A stretch of DNA of 32,612 nucleotides from Tanticharoenia sakaeratensis NBRC 103193. GTDB taxonomy: Bacteria; Pseudomonadota; Alphaproteobacteria; Acetobacterales; Acetobacteraceae. The notes beneath the pieces are model-generated. The model did not search any database. It was not told the DNA's origin and saw only the letters and a list, made by a program, of their open reading frames with translations. Location: NCBI RefSeq assembly GCF_000963885.1, contig NZ_BALE01000040.1:1-32612 (forward strand), read 5' to 3'. Positions 9,301-17,846 of this stretch are shown one piece after another. The stretch's first letter is position 1; the number at the start of each line of letters is the position of its first letter. The position numbers and the translations under genes are program-made.

Positions 9301-9832
9301 GCAGATGCTTGAGGATGCCGTCACCGAGATGCGGGCGCAGAAGGATCGCAAGCGGATCGAGGACGAGGACTGGACGCCCAATATCGTACTCGGCCTGCCG
9401 GTGCTGATTCCGGAAACCTATGTGCGCGACCTGCCCGTGCGACTTGGTCTGTATCGTCGCATTGCGGGTCTGGACGGGGAAGCCGAGGTCGAGGCGATGC
9501 GGGCCGAGCTGATCGACCGCTTCGGCTCCTTGCCGCCGGAGGTCGAGAACCTGCTGGATGTCGTGGCGATCAAGCGTCTGTGCCGCCGTTCGGGCGTCGA
9601 GCGGCTGGAAGCCGGGCCGAAGGGCATGGTGATCCAGTTCCGCGGCAAGTCGTTCCGCAATCCGGGCGGGCTCATCGCGTGGGTCGGCAAGAATGCCGCC
9701 GCAGGGGCCAAGCTGAGGCCGGACCACAAGCTTGCCATCGTGCGGGAGATGACGAACGCACAACGTGTTACGCAGGCGAAAAAGGTGGTGGGTGTCCTGC
9801 ACCGGCTCGTCGAAAAAGCCGAGGCCGTCTGA
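6308..9832 (+). CDS. mfd: Transcription-repair coupling factor Mfd
   Basis: Translocase that removes RNA polymerase stalled at DNA lesions and recruits UvrA for excision repair. At 1174 aa it is full length. In order, it has a UvrB-homology region (about 1-350), the RNA-polymerase-interacting CarD-like domain (EGDLVVHQDYGIGRYEGL, about residue 500), a RecG-like helicase core with Walker A GDVGFGKT (about 650) and DEEQ box (IIDEEQHFGV), SATPLPRT, STNIVESGLDMP and QLRGRVGRG, and the C-terminal TRCF domain. The start chosen is the ATG at 6308 (MSETELTF). An in-frame ATG at 6287 (MAGKERT...) is an alternative, and the frame stays open further upstream only through recG antisense. In many alphaproteobacteria sdhE lies near this pair; there is no room for it here. 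Confidence 0.97.
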   Translation: MSETELTFGHLEADRSMWGPTVWGVPDGYVPLLLRRRVGEHDGPVVHVARDDAAMAAIAEILSFAAPEIEVVRFPAWDCLPYDRVSPNPAIVAERAGALTRLLEPAPAGRIVLTTIGALIQRVPPRAAYAGQSLSVAAGETLDQAFLMELLVANGYSRTDTVMEPGEFATRGGIFDLFPAAESEPVRLDLFGDEVENIRRFDVTTQRSTEAIDRLILRPVAEFALDAASVSRFRTGYREAFGSAAMGDVLYENVSDQRRYPGIEHYLPLFHDKMETLLDYLPGAFISFDQQAPEAFARRIEMIADHYEARRTPAREGEMPYRPLLPSALYLDRVDLRETLARGPCALFSPFAQAEGASGIDAGGRPAPIFAQSTKDRAASEGGRENVFPFLAERAAAWAQQRRATFVTAWTRGSRERIASLLREHGIASAFCDDWAQVRALPPGPAAKPVIGLVLLGLDRGFVADDMAFVSEQDLLGERIARPQRKRRRAAQFISEASEIAEGDLVVHQDYGIGRYEGLETVSVGTAPHDCLRLLYDGGQKLFLPVENIELLSRFGSEQSGVALDKLGGMAWQARKSKMKSRIRDMAGELIRTAAMRAMRDAPTLAPAEGLWDEFCARFPFVETDDQSRAIADVLEDMSAGRPMDRLVCGDVGFGKTEVALRAAFVAALSGVQVAVVVPTTLLARQHFRTFTARFDGFPVRIGQLSRLATAKEASETRKGLADGTVDIVVGTHALLAKTISFADLGLLIIDEEQHFGVGHKEKLKALREDVHVLTLSATPLPRTLQLSLTGVREMSLIATPPTDRLAVRTFITPFDSVMIREAIQRERFRGGQIFCVVPRIEDMDRMAARLTEIVPDAKTVQAHGRLTPSELERVMTEFSEGRYDILLSTNIVESGLDMPAVNTLIIHRADMFGLGQLYQLRGRVGRGKQRGYAYLTWPQTRSLSPASEKRLEVMQTLDTLGAGFTLASHDLDLRGAGNLLGDEQSGHIKEVGIELYQQMLEDAVTEMRAQKDRKRIEDEDWTPNIVLGLPVLIPETYVRDLPVRLGLYRRIAGLDGEAEVEAMRAELIDRFGSLPPEVENLLDVVAIKRLCRRSGVERLEAGPKGMVIQFRGKSFRNPGGLIAWVGKNAAAGAKLRPDHKLAIVREMTNAQRVTQAKKVVGVLHRLVEKAEAV

Positions 9833-9874
9833 TCGCGGCAGGCTCGGTATGCGTGGCTCTGGAAAGGATGACGG

Positions 9875-10606
9875 ATGGCGCAGAACATCTATGATGATCC
9901 GGAGTTCTTTGCGGGCTACAGCACGTTGCCGCGTCAGGTCCACGGTCTGGACGGCGCGCCCGAGTGGCCGGCGATTGCTGACATGCTTCCACCTCTGGCG
10001 GGTGCACGCGTAGCGGATCTCGGTTGCGGGTTCGGCTGATTCGCCCGCTGGAGCCGGGCGCAGGGTGCCGCGTCCGTGCTCGGCCTTGATCTGTCACGGA
10101 ACATGCTGGCGCGGGCCCGCGAAATGACGTCGGACTCCGCGATCGATTATCGAACTGCCGATCTGGAAACAGCGACGCTCCCGTCCGCAGCCTTCGATCT
10201 CGTCTACAGCGCCCTGGCGTTTCATTACGTGGCGGACTTTCCGCGCCTTGTGCGGGAGATCCATCAGTCGCTGGCGCCGGGGGGCGCGCTCGTTTTCACC
10301 ATCGAGCACCCGATCTATATCGCTGCCGCCGACCCTCGATGGGAACTTGACCGTCAGGGGCGCAAGACATGGCCAGTCAACGGCTATGCTACCGAGGGAG
10401 AGCGGCGCACGGACTGGTTCGCACCGAACATCCTGAAATATCATCGGATGCTTGGAACGACGTTGAACATTCTCCTCGACGCGGGATTTTCGCTGCGACG
10501 GGTCGAGGAATTCGCGCCGACGGATGAGCAGATCGCAGCCCAACCGACGCTCTCGGAAGAGCGGGAGCGACCGATGATGCTGCTGATTTCCGCACTGCGC
10601 CCCTGA
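9875..10606 (+). pseudogene. SAM-dependent methyltransferase interrupted by in-frame TGA
   Basis: Class I methyltransferase (Methyltransf_11 type). The reading frame runs from the ATG at 9875 (MAQNIYDDPEFFAGY), which has AAAGGA about 8 nt upstream. It is interrupted once by a TGA at 10037-10039 (codon 55), then continues without any frameshift to a stop at 10606, about 243 aa in total. The TGA falls directly after the SAM-binding motif I, VADLGCGFG, and just before FARW. Related proteins typically have Trp here, so a single TGG to TGA change explains it. Downstream motifs are intact: LGLDLSRNML (the acidic loop), FDLVYSALAFHYV, and LAPGGALVFTIEHP. A GTG at 10076 could restart translation but would give a protein lacking motif I. 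It is either a very young pseudogene or a sequencing error. The gene lies 42 bp after mfd. Confidence 0.85.
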
Positions 10607-10756
10607 GCCAAACCTGTCTGATGCGGTTCATGCGCGGGAAGCCGGCGGGATTAGACTAAGTTCGAGTTTTGTGGAACTATTGACGCGCTGACTGAAACCA
10701 CGCGGAGCCTTCCGTGTTCGGTCGGATATCAACGTCATCAGGAAAAGGTTTGCGCC

Positions 10757-11554
10757 ATGCTGCAACTCGATCTGTCGGGCAAGACAGCGCTCGTCTCCGG
10801 TGCCACGTCCGGTATCGGACTTGCGATCGTCAAGCGTCTCGCGGAAGCTGGTGCCAGGGTCATTCTGACCGGTCGCGGGCAGGGCCGGACGGAGGAGGCG
10901 GCCGAAGGGATACGCCGGGACGTTCCGGGTGCCAACGTCATTGGCTTCGTCGCCGATCTGGGAACGGAGGAAGGTGCCGCCGCCGTCATTGACGCCCACC
11001 CCGCCGTGGACGTTCTCGTCAACAATCTCGGGATCTTCACACAGGGTGCGTTTGAAGACACGCCCGACTCAGAGTGGCAGCGCTTCTTCGACATCAACGT
11101 CATGAGCGGCGTGCGGCTGACGCGGCACTATCTGCCCAAGATGGTCGAGCGGAAGTGGGGACGGGTCGTGTTCATCTCGTCCGAGTCCGGCTTCAACATT
11201 CCGCCCGACATGATCCATTACGGGTTCACCAAGGCTGCGCAGATCGCGATCGCGCGCGGAATCGCCGAGAGCGTGCCCGGGACAGGAGTGACGGTGAATT
11301 CCGTGCTGCCGGGGCCGACGCGCACGGAAGGCGTGCTGGAAATGTTCCGTCAGGCCGCCGAAAAGACCGGCAAGACAGCGGAAGAGATCGAGGCGAGCTT
11401 CATTCCGCAACACCGGTCGAGTTCCCTGATCCAGCGTCTGATCGAGCCGGAGGAGGTCGCGAACATGGTCGCCTATGTCTGCTCGCCGCTTGCCTCCGCG
11501 ACGTCGGGTGCCGCGCTGCGTGCCGAAGGCGGCCTGCTCCGCAACCCCGGTTGA
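10757..11554 (+). CDS. SDR-family NAD(P)-dependent oxidoreductase
   Basis: Classical short-chain dehydrogenase/reductase of 265 aa. It has the Rossmann glycine motif GATSGIG (residues 15-21), NNLG (89-92) in place of the usual NNAG, catalytic Ser about 142, and YxxxK as Tyr155 and Lys159 (HYGFTKAA). The LPGPTRTEG segment after the active site is typical of the family. The ATG at 10757 is preceded by AGGAAAAGG, a good ribosome binding site. It stands alone between the broken methyltransferase (150 bp upstream) and a convergent gene. The C-terminus ends AEGGLLRNPG, close to the usual DGG cofactor-adjacent end. The substrate cannot be read from the sequence. Confidence 0.93.
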   Translation: MLQLDLSGKTALVSGATSGIGLAIVKRLAEAGARVILTGRGQGRTEEAAEGIRRDVPGANVIGFVADLGTEEGAAAVIDAHPAVDVLVNNLGIFTQGAFEDTPDSEWQRFFDINVMSGVRLTRHYLPKMVERKWGRVVFISSESGFNIPPDMIHYGFTKAAQIAIARGIAESVPGTGVTVNSVLPGPTRTEGVLEMFRQAAEKTGKTAEEIEASFIPQHRSSSLIQRLIEPEEVANMVAYVCSPLASATSGAALRAEGGLLRNPG

Positions 11555-11573
11555 GGATACGTGCCCCGGTCGC

Positions 11574-12854
11574 TCAGTGAACGCTGAGCGGCAGGGGGAT
11601 ATTGTTGATCAGGATCAGATCGTCCGCATACTTGATGTCCCAACTCGTCTGGTCACCCGAACGGTGGCCCACCAGCTGGCCGACGGACATCGCGGTCGTC
11701 AGCATCGACTGTCCGCTATGACGTGCGACGTCGATCAGCGCGGGCAGGTTCGTGACGGTGACCCGGCCATCGGCGTTCGTGTCATGCGGATCCGGCGCGA
11801 CGGTCGCACGCCCGTTCCCTTCCAGGGTCACATCTCCCGATGGCGCCGGGACCGTGACGTGCAATGCGCGGACCGTGACGGGAATCGGGGTGCTCAGTCC
11901 TCCGATGCTCGCAATCGCACTGGCAGGCGCGGAAAGATCCACGGAGGCCTGGCTCGGTATCACGCGATCCGCGCCGGTCTCGGCAACGCCATTGGCCGTT
12001 GCAGTCAATCGCAGCAAGCCGCTGCCGTCATCGGGGCGGACGTTCGCGGCGATTTCCGTCGCCGTCATGGTGTGCGCGCCATGCTGCAGGGCCACGCCGC
12101 GCCATACGATATGTGGCGCAGCACCTGCCGCGACATCTGACGACAACGTGTGCGCCAGTGCGCTCGTGGTCGCGTCCTGGCATCCTGCGGGCGTGCGGCC
12201 TCCCGCGGCCGACACCGCGCCGAGCGCTGCCAGGGCCGCAAGGCCGCGCGCATCGGATGCGGAAAGATGATGGCCCGGATCGTCGACGTCGAGACGGGAG
12301 ATCGTCAGCCGGATATCGGTGCCCGGAACGGTTGCGATATATTGCGTCGCATCGAACGCACCTTCGCCGCTCTGGGCGGAGTCGGTTGCGATCTGCAGGC
12401 ATGACGTCGGAAGCGGCGGGGTGGCATCGACAACAGGCGCGGGCGCGGCCTGCACCCTTGTTTCCGGTACCGGTTGAGGAGCAACCGGCGCCGCCGGTTT
12501 GGGCTGCACGGGTGTAGGCTGTGCAGGGACCGGCTGCACAGGCACGGTCGCGGGTGCCTGTGCTTGAGGCACGCCCGGCTGTGTCGTGTCGTTCTGCGTG
12601 GCTCCCGGTCGCGTTGTCTTCGATGGGGCAGCCGTGTCGCTGGTTGCCTGATTCGACGTGGGCGCCGTGACAGACGGCGTTGCGGGAACGGCCGACACCG
12701 CTGGTGCGGTCGTGGAAGACAATGATTGCGACTGGACCGGTGCGCTCGCGCTGGAGGCGCTGTCCGTTGCCTGCGGCACCGGCGCGGCAAGGGCTGTCGT
12801 GGTCAGCATCAGCGGCAGGAAGGCACGAAGCGGGCGAGCGACAATCATCCGCAT
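11574..12854 (-). CDS. Secreted Pro/Ala-rich protein of unknown function
   Basis: I do not recognise this 426-aa protein with confidence. An N-terminal signal peptide is visible (MRMIVARPLRAFLPLMLTTTALAA, cleavage near residue 24). Residues 25-150 are low-complexity, rich in Ala, Pro, Thr, Gln and Ser, with PVQPVPAQPTPVQPKP-type repeats, suggesting a periplasmic linker. Residues 150-426 look like a beta-rich globular domain with two Cys (in TSCLQ and PAGCQD) that could form a disulphide. It ends in TSWDIKYADDLILINNIPLPL, which is reminiscent of the ends of DUF2125-type periplasmic proteins, but this is a weak resemblance. It lies 76 bp downstream of the alpha-E gene on the same strand and may be co-transcribed with it. 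An ATG two codons in is an alternative start. Confidence 0.75.
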   Translation of the reverse strand: MRMIVARPLRAFLPLMLTTTALAAPVPQATDSASSASAPVQSQSLSSTTAPAVSAVPATPSVTAPTSNQATSDTAAPSKTTRPGATQNDTTQPGVPQAQAPATVPVQPVPAQPTPVQPKPAAPVAPQPVPETRVQAAPAPVVDATPPLPTSCLQIATDSAQSGEGAFDATQYIATVPGTDIRLTISRLDVDDPGHHLSASDARGLAALAALGAVSAAGGRTPAGCQDATTSALAHTLSSDVAAGAAPHIVWRGVALQHGAHTMTATEIAANVRPDDGSGLLRLTATANGVAETGADRVIPSQASVDLSAPASAIASIGGLSTPIPVTVRALHVTVPAPSGDVTLEGNGRATVAPDPHDTNADGRVTVTNLPALIDVARHSGQSMLTTAMSVGQLVGHRSGDQTSWDIKYADDLILINNIPLPLSVH

Positions 12855-12930
12855 GATCTGGCCCGAATCTCGTCTTCCCGCAATCCTTGAACCATGAAGG
12901 CGCCATGGTGCCAGCCATGTCGATGCGTCA

Positions 12931-13902
12931 TCACGTGCGCCAGAATGCGTCCGCGACGAGGCTCTGGACCGTCGCCAGTTCGCCCTGCATTCCGTCCAGA
13001 AACTCGTGCAGGCCGCGAATGATGATTTCTTCCATCGTCTGTCCGCTCAGCAGCGCACGCAGATGCTCGACGCGTTCGATGATAGGGGCGGCGCGGCGGA
13101 GGCCATGGTCGGTACGCAGCAGACCCAGGGCGTGATGGATATGGCGCAGGGCTGTTGCAAGCGACCGGGGAAAGGCTTCGTTCATCAGCAGGAAGCCCGC
13201 GACCCCGGCCGGATCCATCCGGGTTGGCATCAGACGGCGGAACGCGTGATAGCCTGCCGCCGACCGCAGCACGGCCGTCCACTGGCTCAGATCGGTCTCC
13301 GAACCGATGCCTTCCGCGGTCGGCAGGAGCGCGTGGTATTTGATGTCGATCAGGCGTGTTGTCTGGTCCCCACGCTCGATCTGCTTGCCGATTGCGTAGA
13401 AAAGCCATGCCTGGTCGCGATACAGCGTGCCTTCGGTCACGCCGGTATGGGTCTGGCAATCCTGCTTGATGCGGGTGCATAGCTGCGACAGGCGGGCCAG
13501 CGGAATGTCGTCGGCGCGGAGGCTGAGGATGAAGTTGGTGAAGACGTTCAGCTGCGTCCACATCTCGGTCGAGATCAGCGGTCGCAATGCGCGGGCATTC
13601 TCGCGCGCCGCGCTGGCCAGACACCAGATTGAGTTCGGATTGTCGCGGTTGAGGACATAGAAGCGGATGATGGTCTCGGCCGTCACACGATCGTATTGGG
13701 AGCGGAACACCTCGTCATCGCAGTTGATGTCGATGATGCACTGCCATCCATTGGTCGCCGAGCGCAGCCGCACGAAGACTTCCGTGACCTCGATCAGCCG
13801 CGCGAGGTTCTCGATGCGCTCCATGTAGCGCGCCAGCCAGACCATGCTCTCCGCATAGCGCGACAGAAGCATATTCGGCATGGGGTCCATCAGCGGCATC
13901 AT
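12931..13902 (-). CDS. Alpha-E domain protein (DUF403)
   Basis: All-helical alpha-E protein of about 323 aa. The family signature is at the N-terminus: LLSRYAESMVWLARYMERIENLARLIEV, here spanning roughly residues 11-38. Alpha-E proteins are almost always encoded next to a circularly permuted ATP-grasp protein. Comparative genomics links the pair, often with a transglutaminase-like protease, to an unproven peptide-ligation or peptide-tagging pathway. The start chosen is the ATG at 13902, which overlaps the ATP-grasp stop as ATGA. An upstream ATG at 13917 is possible and has AAGGA too close in front. No transglutaminase gene adjoins it here; the next gene encodes a secreted protein instead. Confidence 0.9.
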   Translation of the reverse strand: MMPLMDPMPNMLLSRYAESMVWLARYMERIENLARLIEVTEVFVRLRSATNGWQCIIDINCDDEVFRSQYDRVTAETIIRFYVLNRDNPNSIWCLASAARENARALRPLISTEMWTQLNVFTNFILSLRADDIPLARLSQLCTRIKQDCQTHTGVTEGTLYRDQAWLFYAIGKQIERGDQTTRLIDIKYHALLPTAEGIGSETDLSQWTAVLRSAAGYHAFRRLMPTRMDPAGVAGFLLMNEAFPRSLATALRHIHHALGLLRTDHGLRRAAPIIERVEHLRALLSGQTMEEIIIRGLHEFLDGMQGELATVQSLVADAFWRT

Positions 13903-15380
13903 GACGCCAGCACCCATGTGTCCTTCGAGCCGCCGCCCTGCGACGAATTGACCACGAGCGATCCGCGACGCAGTGCAACGCGCGACAGGCCGCCCGGCAG
14001 AACCCAGCTTTCGGACCCGGTCAGCGTGAAGGGTCGCAGGTCGACATGGCGGGGTTCGAGACGGCCATCGATCAGGGTCGGCGCGGTCGAGAGCTGGATG
14101 ACGGGCTGGCTGATGTAGTTGTCGGGATCGTCTTTCAGCTTGATCCGAAATGCGTCGAGTTCGGCCTGCGTCGCATGCGGGCCGATAATCATGCCGTAGC
14201 CGCCTGATTCGCCGACCGGCTTGACGACAAGTTCGGCGAGATGGTCGAGCGTATACTGCAGGTCCTCGGGCTCGGCGCAGATCCGCGTCTCGACATTGTC
14301 GAGGATCGGTTCCTCGGCGAAATAGTAGCGGATCATGCGAGGGAGATAGGCGTACACCGCCTTGTCGTCCGCGACCCCCGTGCCGATCGCATTGGCCAGC
14401 GTCACGTTCCCGGCCTTGTAGGCGCGCATCAGGCCGGGCACGCCGAGAAGACTGTCGGGATGAAAGGCTTCGGGATCGAGGAAGGCATCATCGATCCGGC
14501 GATAGATGGCATGAACGGGCCGGGGACCCGAGATCGTCCGCATGAAGACGCGGTCGTCATCGACGAACAGATCCCGCCCTTCGACCAGTGGCACGCCCAT
14601 CTCCCGGGCCAGGAAGACATGCTCGAAATAGGCCGAGTTGTAGGTGCCGGGTGACAGGAGGACGATCCCCGGATGATCGATTCCGGGCGGTGCGACGGAC
14701 GCGAGCGTCTGCTGGAGGCGCAGGCCGTATTCATCGACAGGCTGGATATCAAGCTCTGCACCCAGATCGGGCATGCAGCGGCGCATCATGTGCCGGTTCT
14801 CGATCACGTAGCTGACGCCGGAGGGGGTGCGGGCGTTGTCCTCGAGGACTACGAACTTGCCGCTCTGATCCCGGATGATGTCCGTGCCGCATATATGCAC
14901 GTAGGTGCCACATGGCGGATCGAACCACCGCATCTCCGGGCGGAAATTCGGATTGTCGAGCACGAGGGAGGCCGGGATGATGCCGTCGGTAATGACGCGC
15001 TGCTCGTGATAGATGTCCCACAGGAACCGGTTGAGCGCATTGACCCGCTGGCGCAATCCGCGTTCGAGGTGGGTCCATTCGGCTGCCGTGATGACGCGGG
15101 GGATCAGGTCGAACGGCAGGATGCGGTCGATCGCATCGCGCTCCGTGTATACGGTGAAGGTGATCCCGAGGTTGAACAGCTCCGCTTCGGCGATTCGCGC
15201 ACGCTCGGCCAGTCGTGCCGGATCCATGTTCGAAAGCCGCTCGCGCAACATCTCGATGACAGGGGGCGCATCGCCACGCCTGGTAAATTCGCAGAAGGTT
15301 TGTCCGGCGTCGTATCCGTCGAGCAGGCGCTGCGGTGGTGCGGTCTGTTGCTGGGTCTGGCCGCTGTCCGACGTCATCAT
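13899..15380 (-). CDS. Circularly permuted type 2 ATP-grasp protein
   Basis: The 493-aa protein belongs to the DUF404/DUF407 circularly permuted ATP-grasp family, which is predicted to form amide bonds using ATP. Visible hallmarks are FDLIPRVITAAEW (about 90-103), FLWDIYHEQRVI, a DNARTPSGVSYVIENR stretch about residue 180-196 that is typical of the ATP/metal site, LVVKPVGESGGYGM (about 388-401), and the diagnostic C-terminal SQGGGSKDTWVL. The ATG at 15380 is preceded by GAGAAGGAACC, a clear Shine-Dalgarno. It is the first gene of a minus-strand operon and overlaps the alpha-E gene by an ATGA junction, implying translational coupling and a joint function. The substrate is unknown. Confidence 0.93.
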   Translation of the reverse strand: MMTSDSGQTQQQTAPPQRLLDGYDAGQTFCEFTRRGDAPPVIEMLRERLSNMDPARLAERARIAEAELFNLGITFTVYTERDAIDRILPFDLIPRVITAAEWTHLERGLRQRVNALNRFLWDIYHEQRVITDGIIPASLVLDNPNFRPEMRWFDPPCGTYVHICGTDIIRDQSGKFVVLEDNARTPSGVSYVIENRHMMRRCMPDLGAELDIQPVDEYGLRLQQTLASVAPPGIDHPGIVLLSPGTYNSAYFEHVFLAREMGVPLVEGRDLFVDDDRVFMRTISGPRPVHAIYRRIDDAFLDPEAFHPDSLLGVPGLMRAYKAGNVTLANAIGTGVADDKAVYAYLPRMIRYYFAEEPILDNVETRICAEPEDLQYTLDHLAELVVKPVGESGGYGMIIGPHATQAELDAFRIKLKDDPDNYISQPVIQLSTAPTLIDGRLEPRHVDLRPFTLTGSESWVLPGGLSRVALRRGSLVVNSSQGGGSKDTWVLAS

Positions 15381-15555
15381 GGTTCCTTCTCGCGGCGTTC
15401 CGTCTTCTCATAGTCAGAGCGTTACGCATTCGAAAGCAAGCGCTTTTAAAGCCTATACGGCATGCTTTCCCTGAAGTTGCGCAGCGTCGTTAGGGAAGCC
15501 TTAACGAAGGGCGGATACACATATCGGTCGGGCGTGCCGGGCAGGGGAGAGCGAG

Positions 15556-16368
15556 GTGTCCACAAGCGTTTCGGCCATGCCGGCGATCCCGCAATATCTG
15601 GCGGATATCAAGGACGAGACGAAGGCTGCCAACGCTTACGCCAGGACGAGTCCCCAGACTCAGGGTGATCTGGCAGCGTTTCAGAAAGTCGCGCCGGACA
15701 TCCAGTCGGCCCAGGATCTTCTCGGCAATTACCGCGCGCTCAATGTCGTTCTGTCAGCCTACGGGCTGTCGTCGTTGTCCGGCCAGACGGCTGTCGTGCG
15801 GGATCTGCTGACCCAGTCGCCGACATCATCATCGTCGCTTGCCGCGAAGTCGGGGAATGCTGCCTGGAAGTCATTTGCCGAAGCGTTTTCCAGCTGGTCG
15901 CCGTCGCCTTTTTCGTCGAGTTCCACGGTCGACGCCATTTCCCAGAAATATGTCACGGCCCAGTTCGAGCAGAACGCCCAGACCGAGACGCCGGGTCTTG
16001 GGAACGCCCTGTATTTTACCCGCGCGATGCAGGGTGTTACGAGCCTTCAGCAGATTATGGGCGACTCGACCTTGTTGAAGGTCGCGGAAACCGTTGCAGG
16101 CTTCGATCCGACGCAGTTTGGCGCGCTCGATTACAATGAACAGGTGCGGCTGCTGACGCCCAAGATCAACATGTCGGATTTTTCGACACCGGCCGGCATC
16201 CAGAAATACGCCGAACAATATCTGGCCATCCTGCAGTTCCAGCCCGAAGCGACCACGACGCCCGCGACGATGTTGAGTCTCTATGGTGCGTCCAGCGACA
16301 ACAACAGTATCGTTTCACTGTTCACGGGCTCGGGCAGCGGCACATCGCTGCTTTCACTGTTCAGCTGA
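15556..16368 (+). CDS. DUF1217 protein (flagellar-cluster type)
   Basis: A 270-aa protein matching the DUF1217 family: an N-terminal PAIPQYLADIKDETK segment, then the internal ALNVVLSAYGLSSLSG and VTAQFEQNAQTETPGLGNALYFTR segments. In alphaproteobacteria such genes are usually found inside flagellar clusters and are thought to act in flagellar assembly, but their role is not established. No other flagellar gene is present in this window. The start is GTG at 15556, with GGGGAGA just upstream; an internal ATG at the MPAIPQ position is an alternative. Ser-rich stretches (TSSSSLAAK, SPFSSSST) occur at about 95-130. No signal peptide is visible. It is divergent from the ATP-grasp operon, with a 175-bp shared upstream region. 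Confidence 0.75.
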   Translation: MSTSVSAMPAIPQYLADIKDETKAANAYARTSPQTQGDLAAFQKVAPDIQSAQDLLGNYRALNVVLSAYGLSSLSGQTAVVRDLLTQSPTSSSSLAAKSGNAAWKSFAEAFSSWSPSPFSSSSTVDAISQKYVTAQFEQNAQTETPGLGNALYFTRAMQGVTSLQQIMGDSTLLKVAETVAGFDPTQFGALDYNEQVRLLTPKINMSDFSTPAGIQKYAEQYLAILQFQPEATTTPATMLSLYGASSDNNSIVSLFTGSGSGTSLLSLFS

Positions 16369-16424
16369 CTGGAGTCGGGCCGTCCGGCGAACTAGGGTGC
16401 GCTCCGCAGATAACGGAGGCATGC

Positions 16425-17846
16425 ATGGCTGGGCTGGATCCCGCGGACTGGACATCGTTGCGTGCGCTGGGCCACCGGATGCTGGACGACATGTTCGACC
16501 GGGCGGAACGGGCAGGCGAGGGGCCGGTCTGGCAACCCATGCCGCAGGCGGCTCGCAGCGACGTCCGGAATGCGCAACTGCCACGGCAGGGCGCGGCGCT
16601 GCCGGACGTCTATGATCGTTTTCAGTCGCTCGTGGCACCTTACCCGACCGGGAACACGCATCCGGGATTCATGGGCTGGGTGCATGGGGGCGGCACGATG
16701 CCCGGCATGCTGGCGGAGATGCTGTCGGCGGGGCTGAACATGAACTGCGGCGGTCGCGATCACGCGGCCGTCGAGGTGGAACGCACCGTGATCGGCTGGG
16801 CGGCCGAGATGGTCGGGATGCCGTCGAACAGTTCCGGCGTGCTCGTCACCGGATCGTCGATGGCGAATTTCATCGCGGTGATCACGGCCTCCCGCAAGGC
16901 GGACCCCGCTTTTCGGTCGCGGGGCGTGGGCGCGGCTTCACTGGTCGGCTATGCGGCAGCGACGGCGCATGGCTGCGTGGCCCGCGCGTTCGATCTGGCA
17001 GGCTTTGGCACGGACGCGCTGCGGATCGTACCCACAGACGCACAGCATCGCATGCGGGCTGATGTGCTGGCAGAGATGATCGACGCCGACAGGGCTGCAG
17101 GCCTGCGACCGTTCATGGTCGTTGCCACGGCGGGAACGGTCGATTGCGGTGCTGTCGATGACCTTCAGGCCCTGGGGAGTGTCGCGCGCGATCACGGGCT
17201 CTGGTTTCATGTGGACGCGGCATTCGCGGCGCTCGCGCGGCTTTCGCCGACCTATGGACCGCTTCTGGATGGAATCGAGAAAGCCGACAGTCTGGCCTTC
17301 GATTTCCACAAATGGGCCCAGGTTCCGTACGATTGCGGCTGCATCCTGGTACGTGATGCGGAAGCACATGCGGCCGCATTCGCGCAGTCGCTCGATTATC
17401 TGACCCGCGCGGAGCGTGGGCTTGCGGGCAATGCGCCGTGGTTCTGCGATTTTGGACCGGATCTCTCGCGCGGCTTCCGGGCGCTGAAAGTCTGGATGAC
17501 GCTTCAGCATTTCGGCGCTGGTGGGATGGCGGAGGTCGTGGATCGGTCCTGCGCCGTGGCGCGCCATATCGAAGCCCGCGTTCTGGCCGAGCCTGTGTTC
17601 GAGCTTCTGGCGCCTGTCACGCTGAACATCGTCTGCTTCAGTGTTCGCGATCTGGACGACACGCAGGTCGCGTCACTGATCGAGGATCTGCATGAGAGCG
17701 GAATCGCCGCACCGTCGACGACCCGCATCGCCGGCAGGCTCGCGATCCGGGCGGCGATCGTCAATCACCGGACGACCGATCGGGATGCCGACCGGATGCT
17801 CGACGAGGTTCTCCGCCTGGCGGTGCTCAGGCGAACAGTTCGCTGA
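16425..17846 (+). CDS. PLP-dependent group II decarboxylase
   Basis: Pyridoxal-phosphate decarboxylase of the aromatic-L-amino-acid decarboxylase / glutamate decarboxylase family, 473 aa. The N-terminal substrate region has [14 protein letters not shown]. The PLP fold shows VTGSSMANF (phosphate-binding loop), [22 protein letters not shown] with the Asp that contacts the pyridine nitrogen, and the Schiff-base lysine Lys296 in [13 protein letters not shown]. The ATG at 16425 has GGAGG 5 nt upstream, an excellent ribosome binding site; the overlapping ATG at 16421 is too close to that site. Its 3' end overlaps the 3' end of the convergent cobT by 20 bp. The substrate cannot be assigned; amines from aromatic amino acids are plausible from family. 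Confidence 0.92.
   Translation: MAGLDPADWTSLRALGHRMLDDMFDRAERAGEGPVWQPMPQAARSDVRNAQLPRQGAALPDVYDRFQSLVAPYPTGNTHPGFMGWVHGGGTMPGMLAEMLSAGLNMNCGGRDHAAVEVERTVIGWAAEMVGMPSNSSGVLVTGSSMANFIAVITASRKADPAFRSRGVGAASLVGYAAATAHGCVARAFDLAGFGTDALRIVPTDAQHRMRADVLAEMIDADRAAGLRPFMVVATAGTVDCGAVDDLQALGSVARDHGLWFHVDAAFAALARLSPTYGPLLDGIEKADSLAFDFHKWAQVPYDCGCILVRDAEAHAAAFAQSLDYLTRAERGLAGNAPWFCDFGPDLSRGFRALKVWMTLQHFGAGGMAEVVDRSCAVARHIEARVLAEPVFELLAPVTLNIVCFSVRDLDDTQVASLIEDLHESGIAAPSTTRIAGRLAIRAAIVNHRTTDRDADRMLDEVLRLAVLRRTVR

Noticed and set aside
6704-9943. Very long (1079 aa) minus-strand frame opposite mfd.
   Set aside because: It is the antisense of a clear, full-length mfd with all motifs; high-GC genes routinely leave such open antisense frames.
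12028-12918. 296-aa frame overlapping the secreted Pro/Ala-rich gene on the same strand.
   Set aside because: It lacks signal peptide and family motifs, and is Arg/Cys-rich as expected of an off-frame reading of a GC-rich gene; the 426-aa frame has a clean signal peptide.
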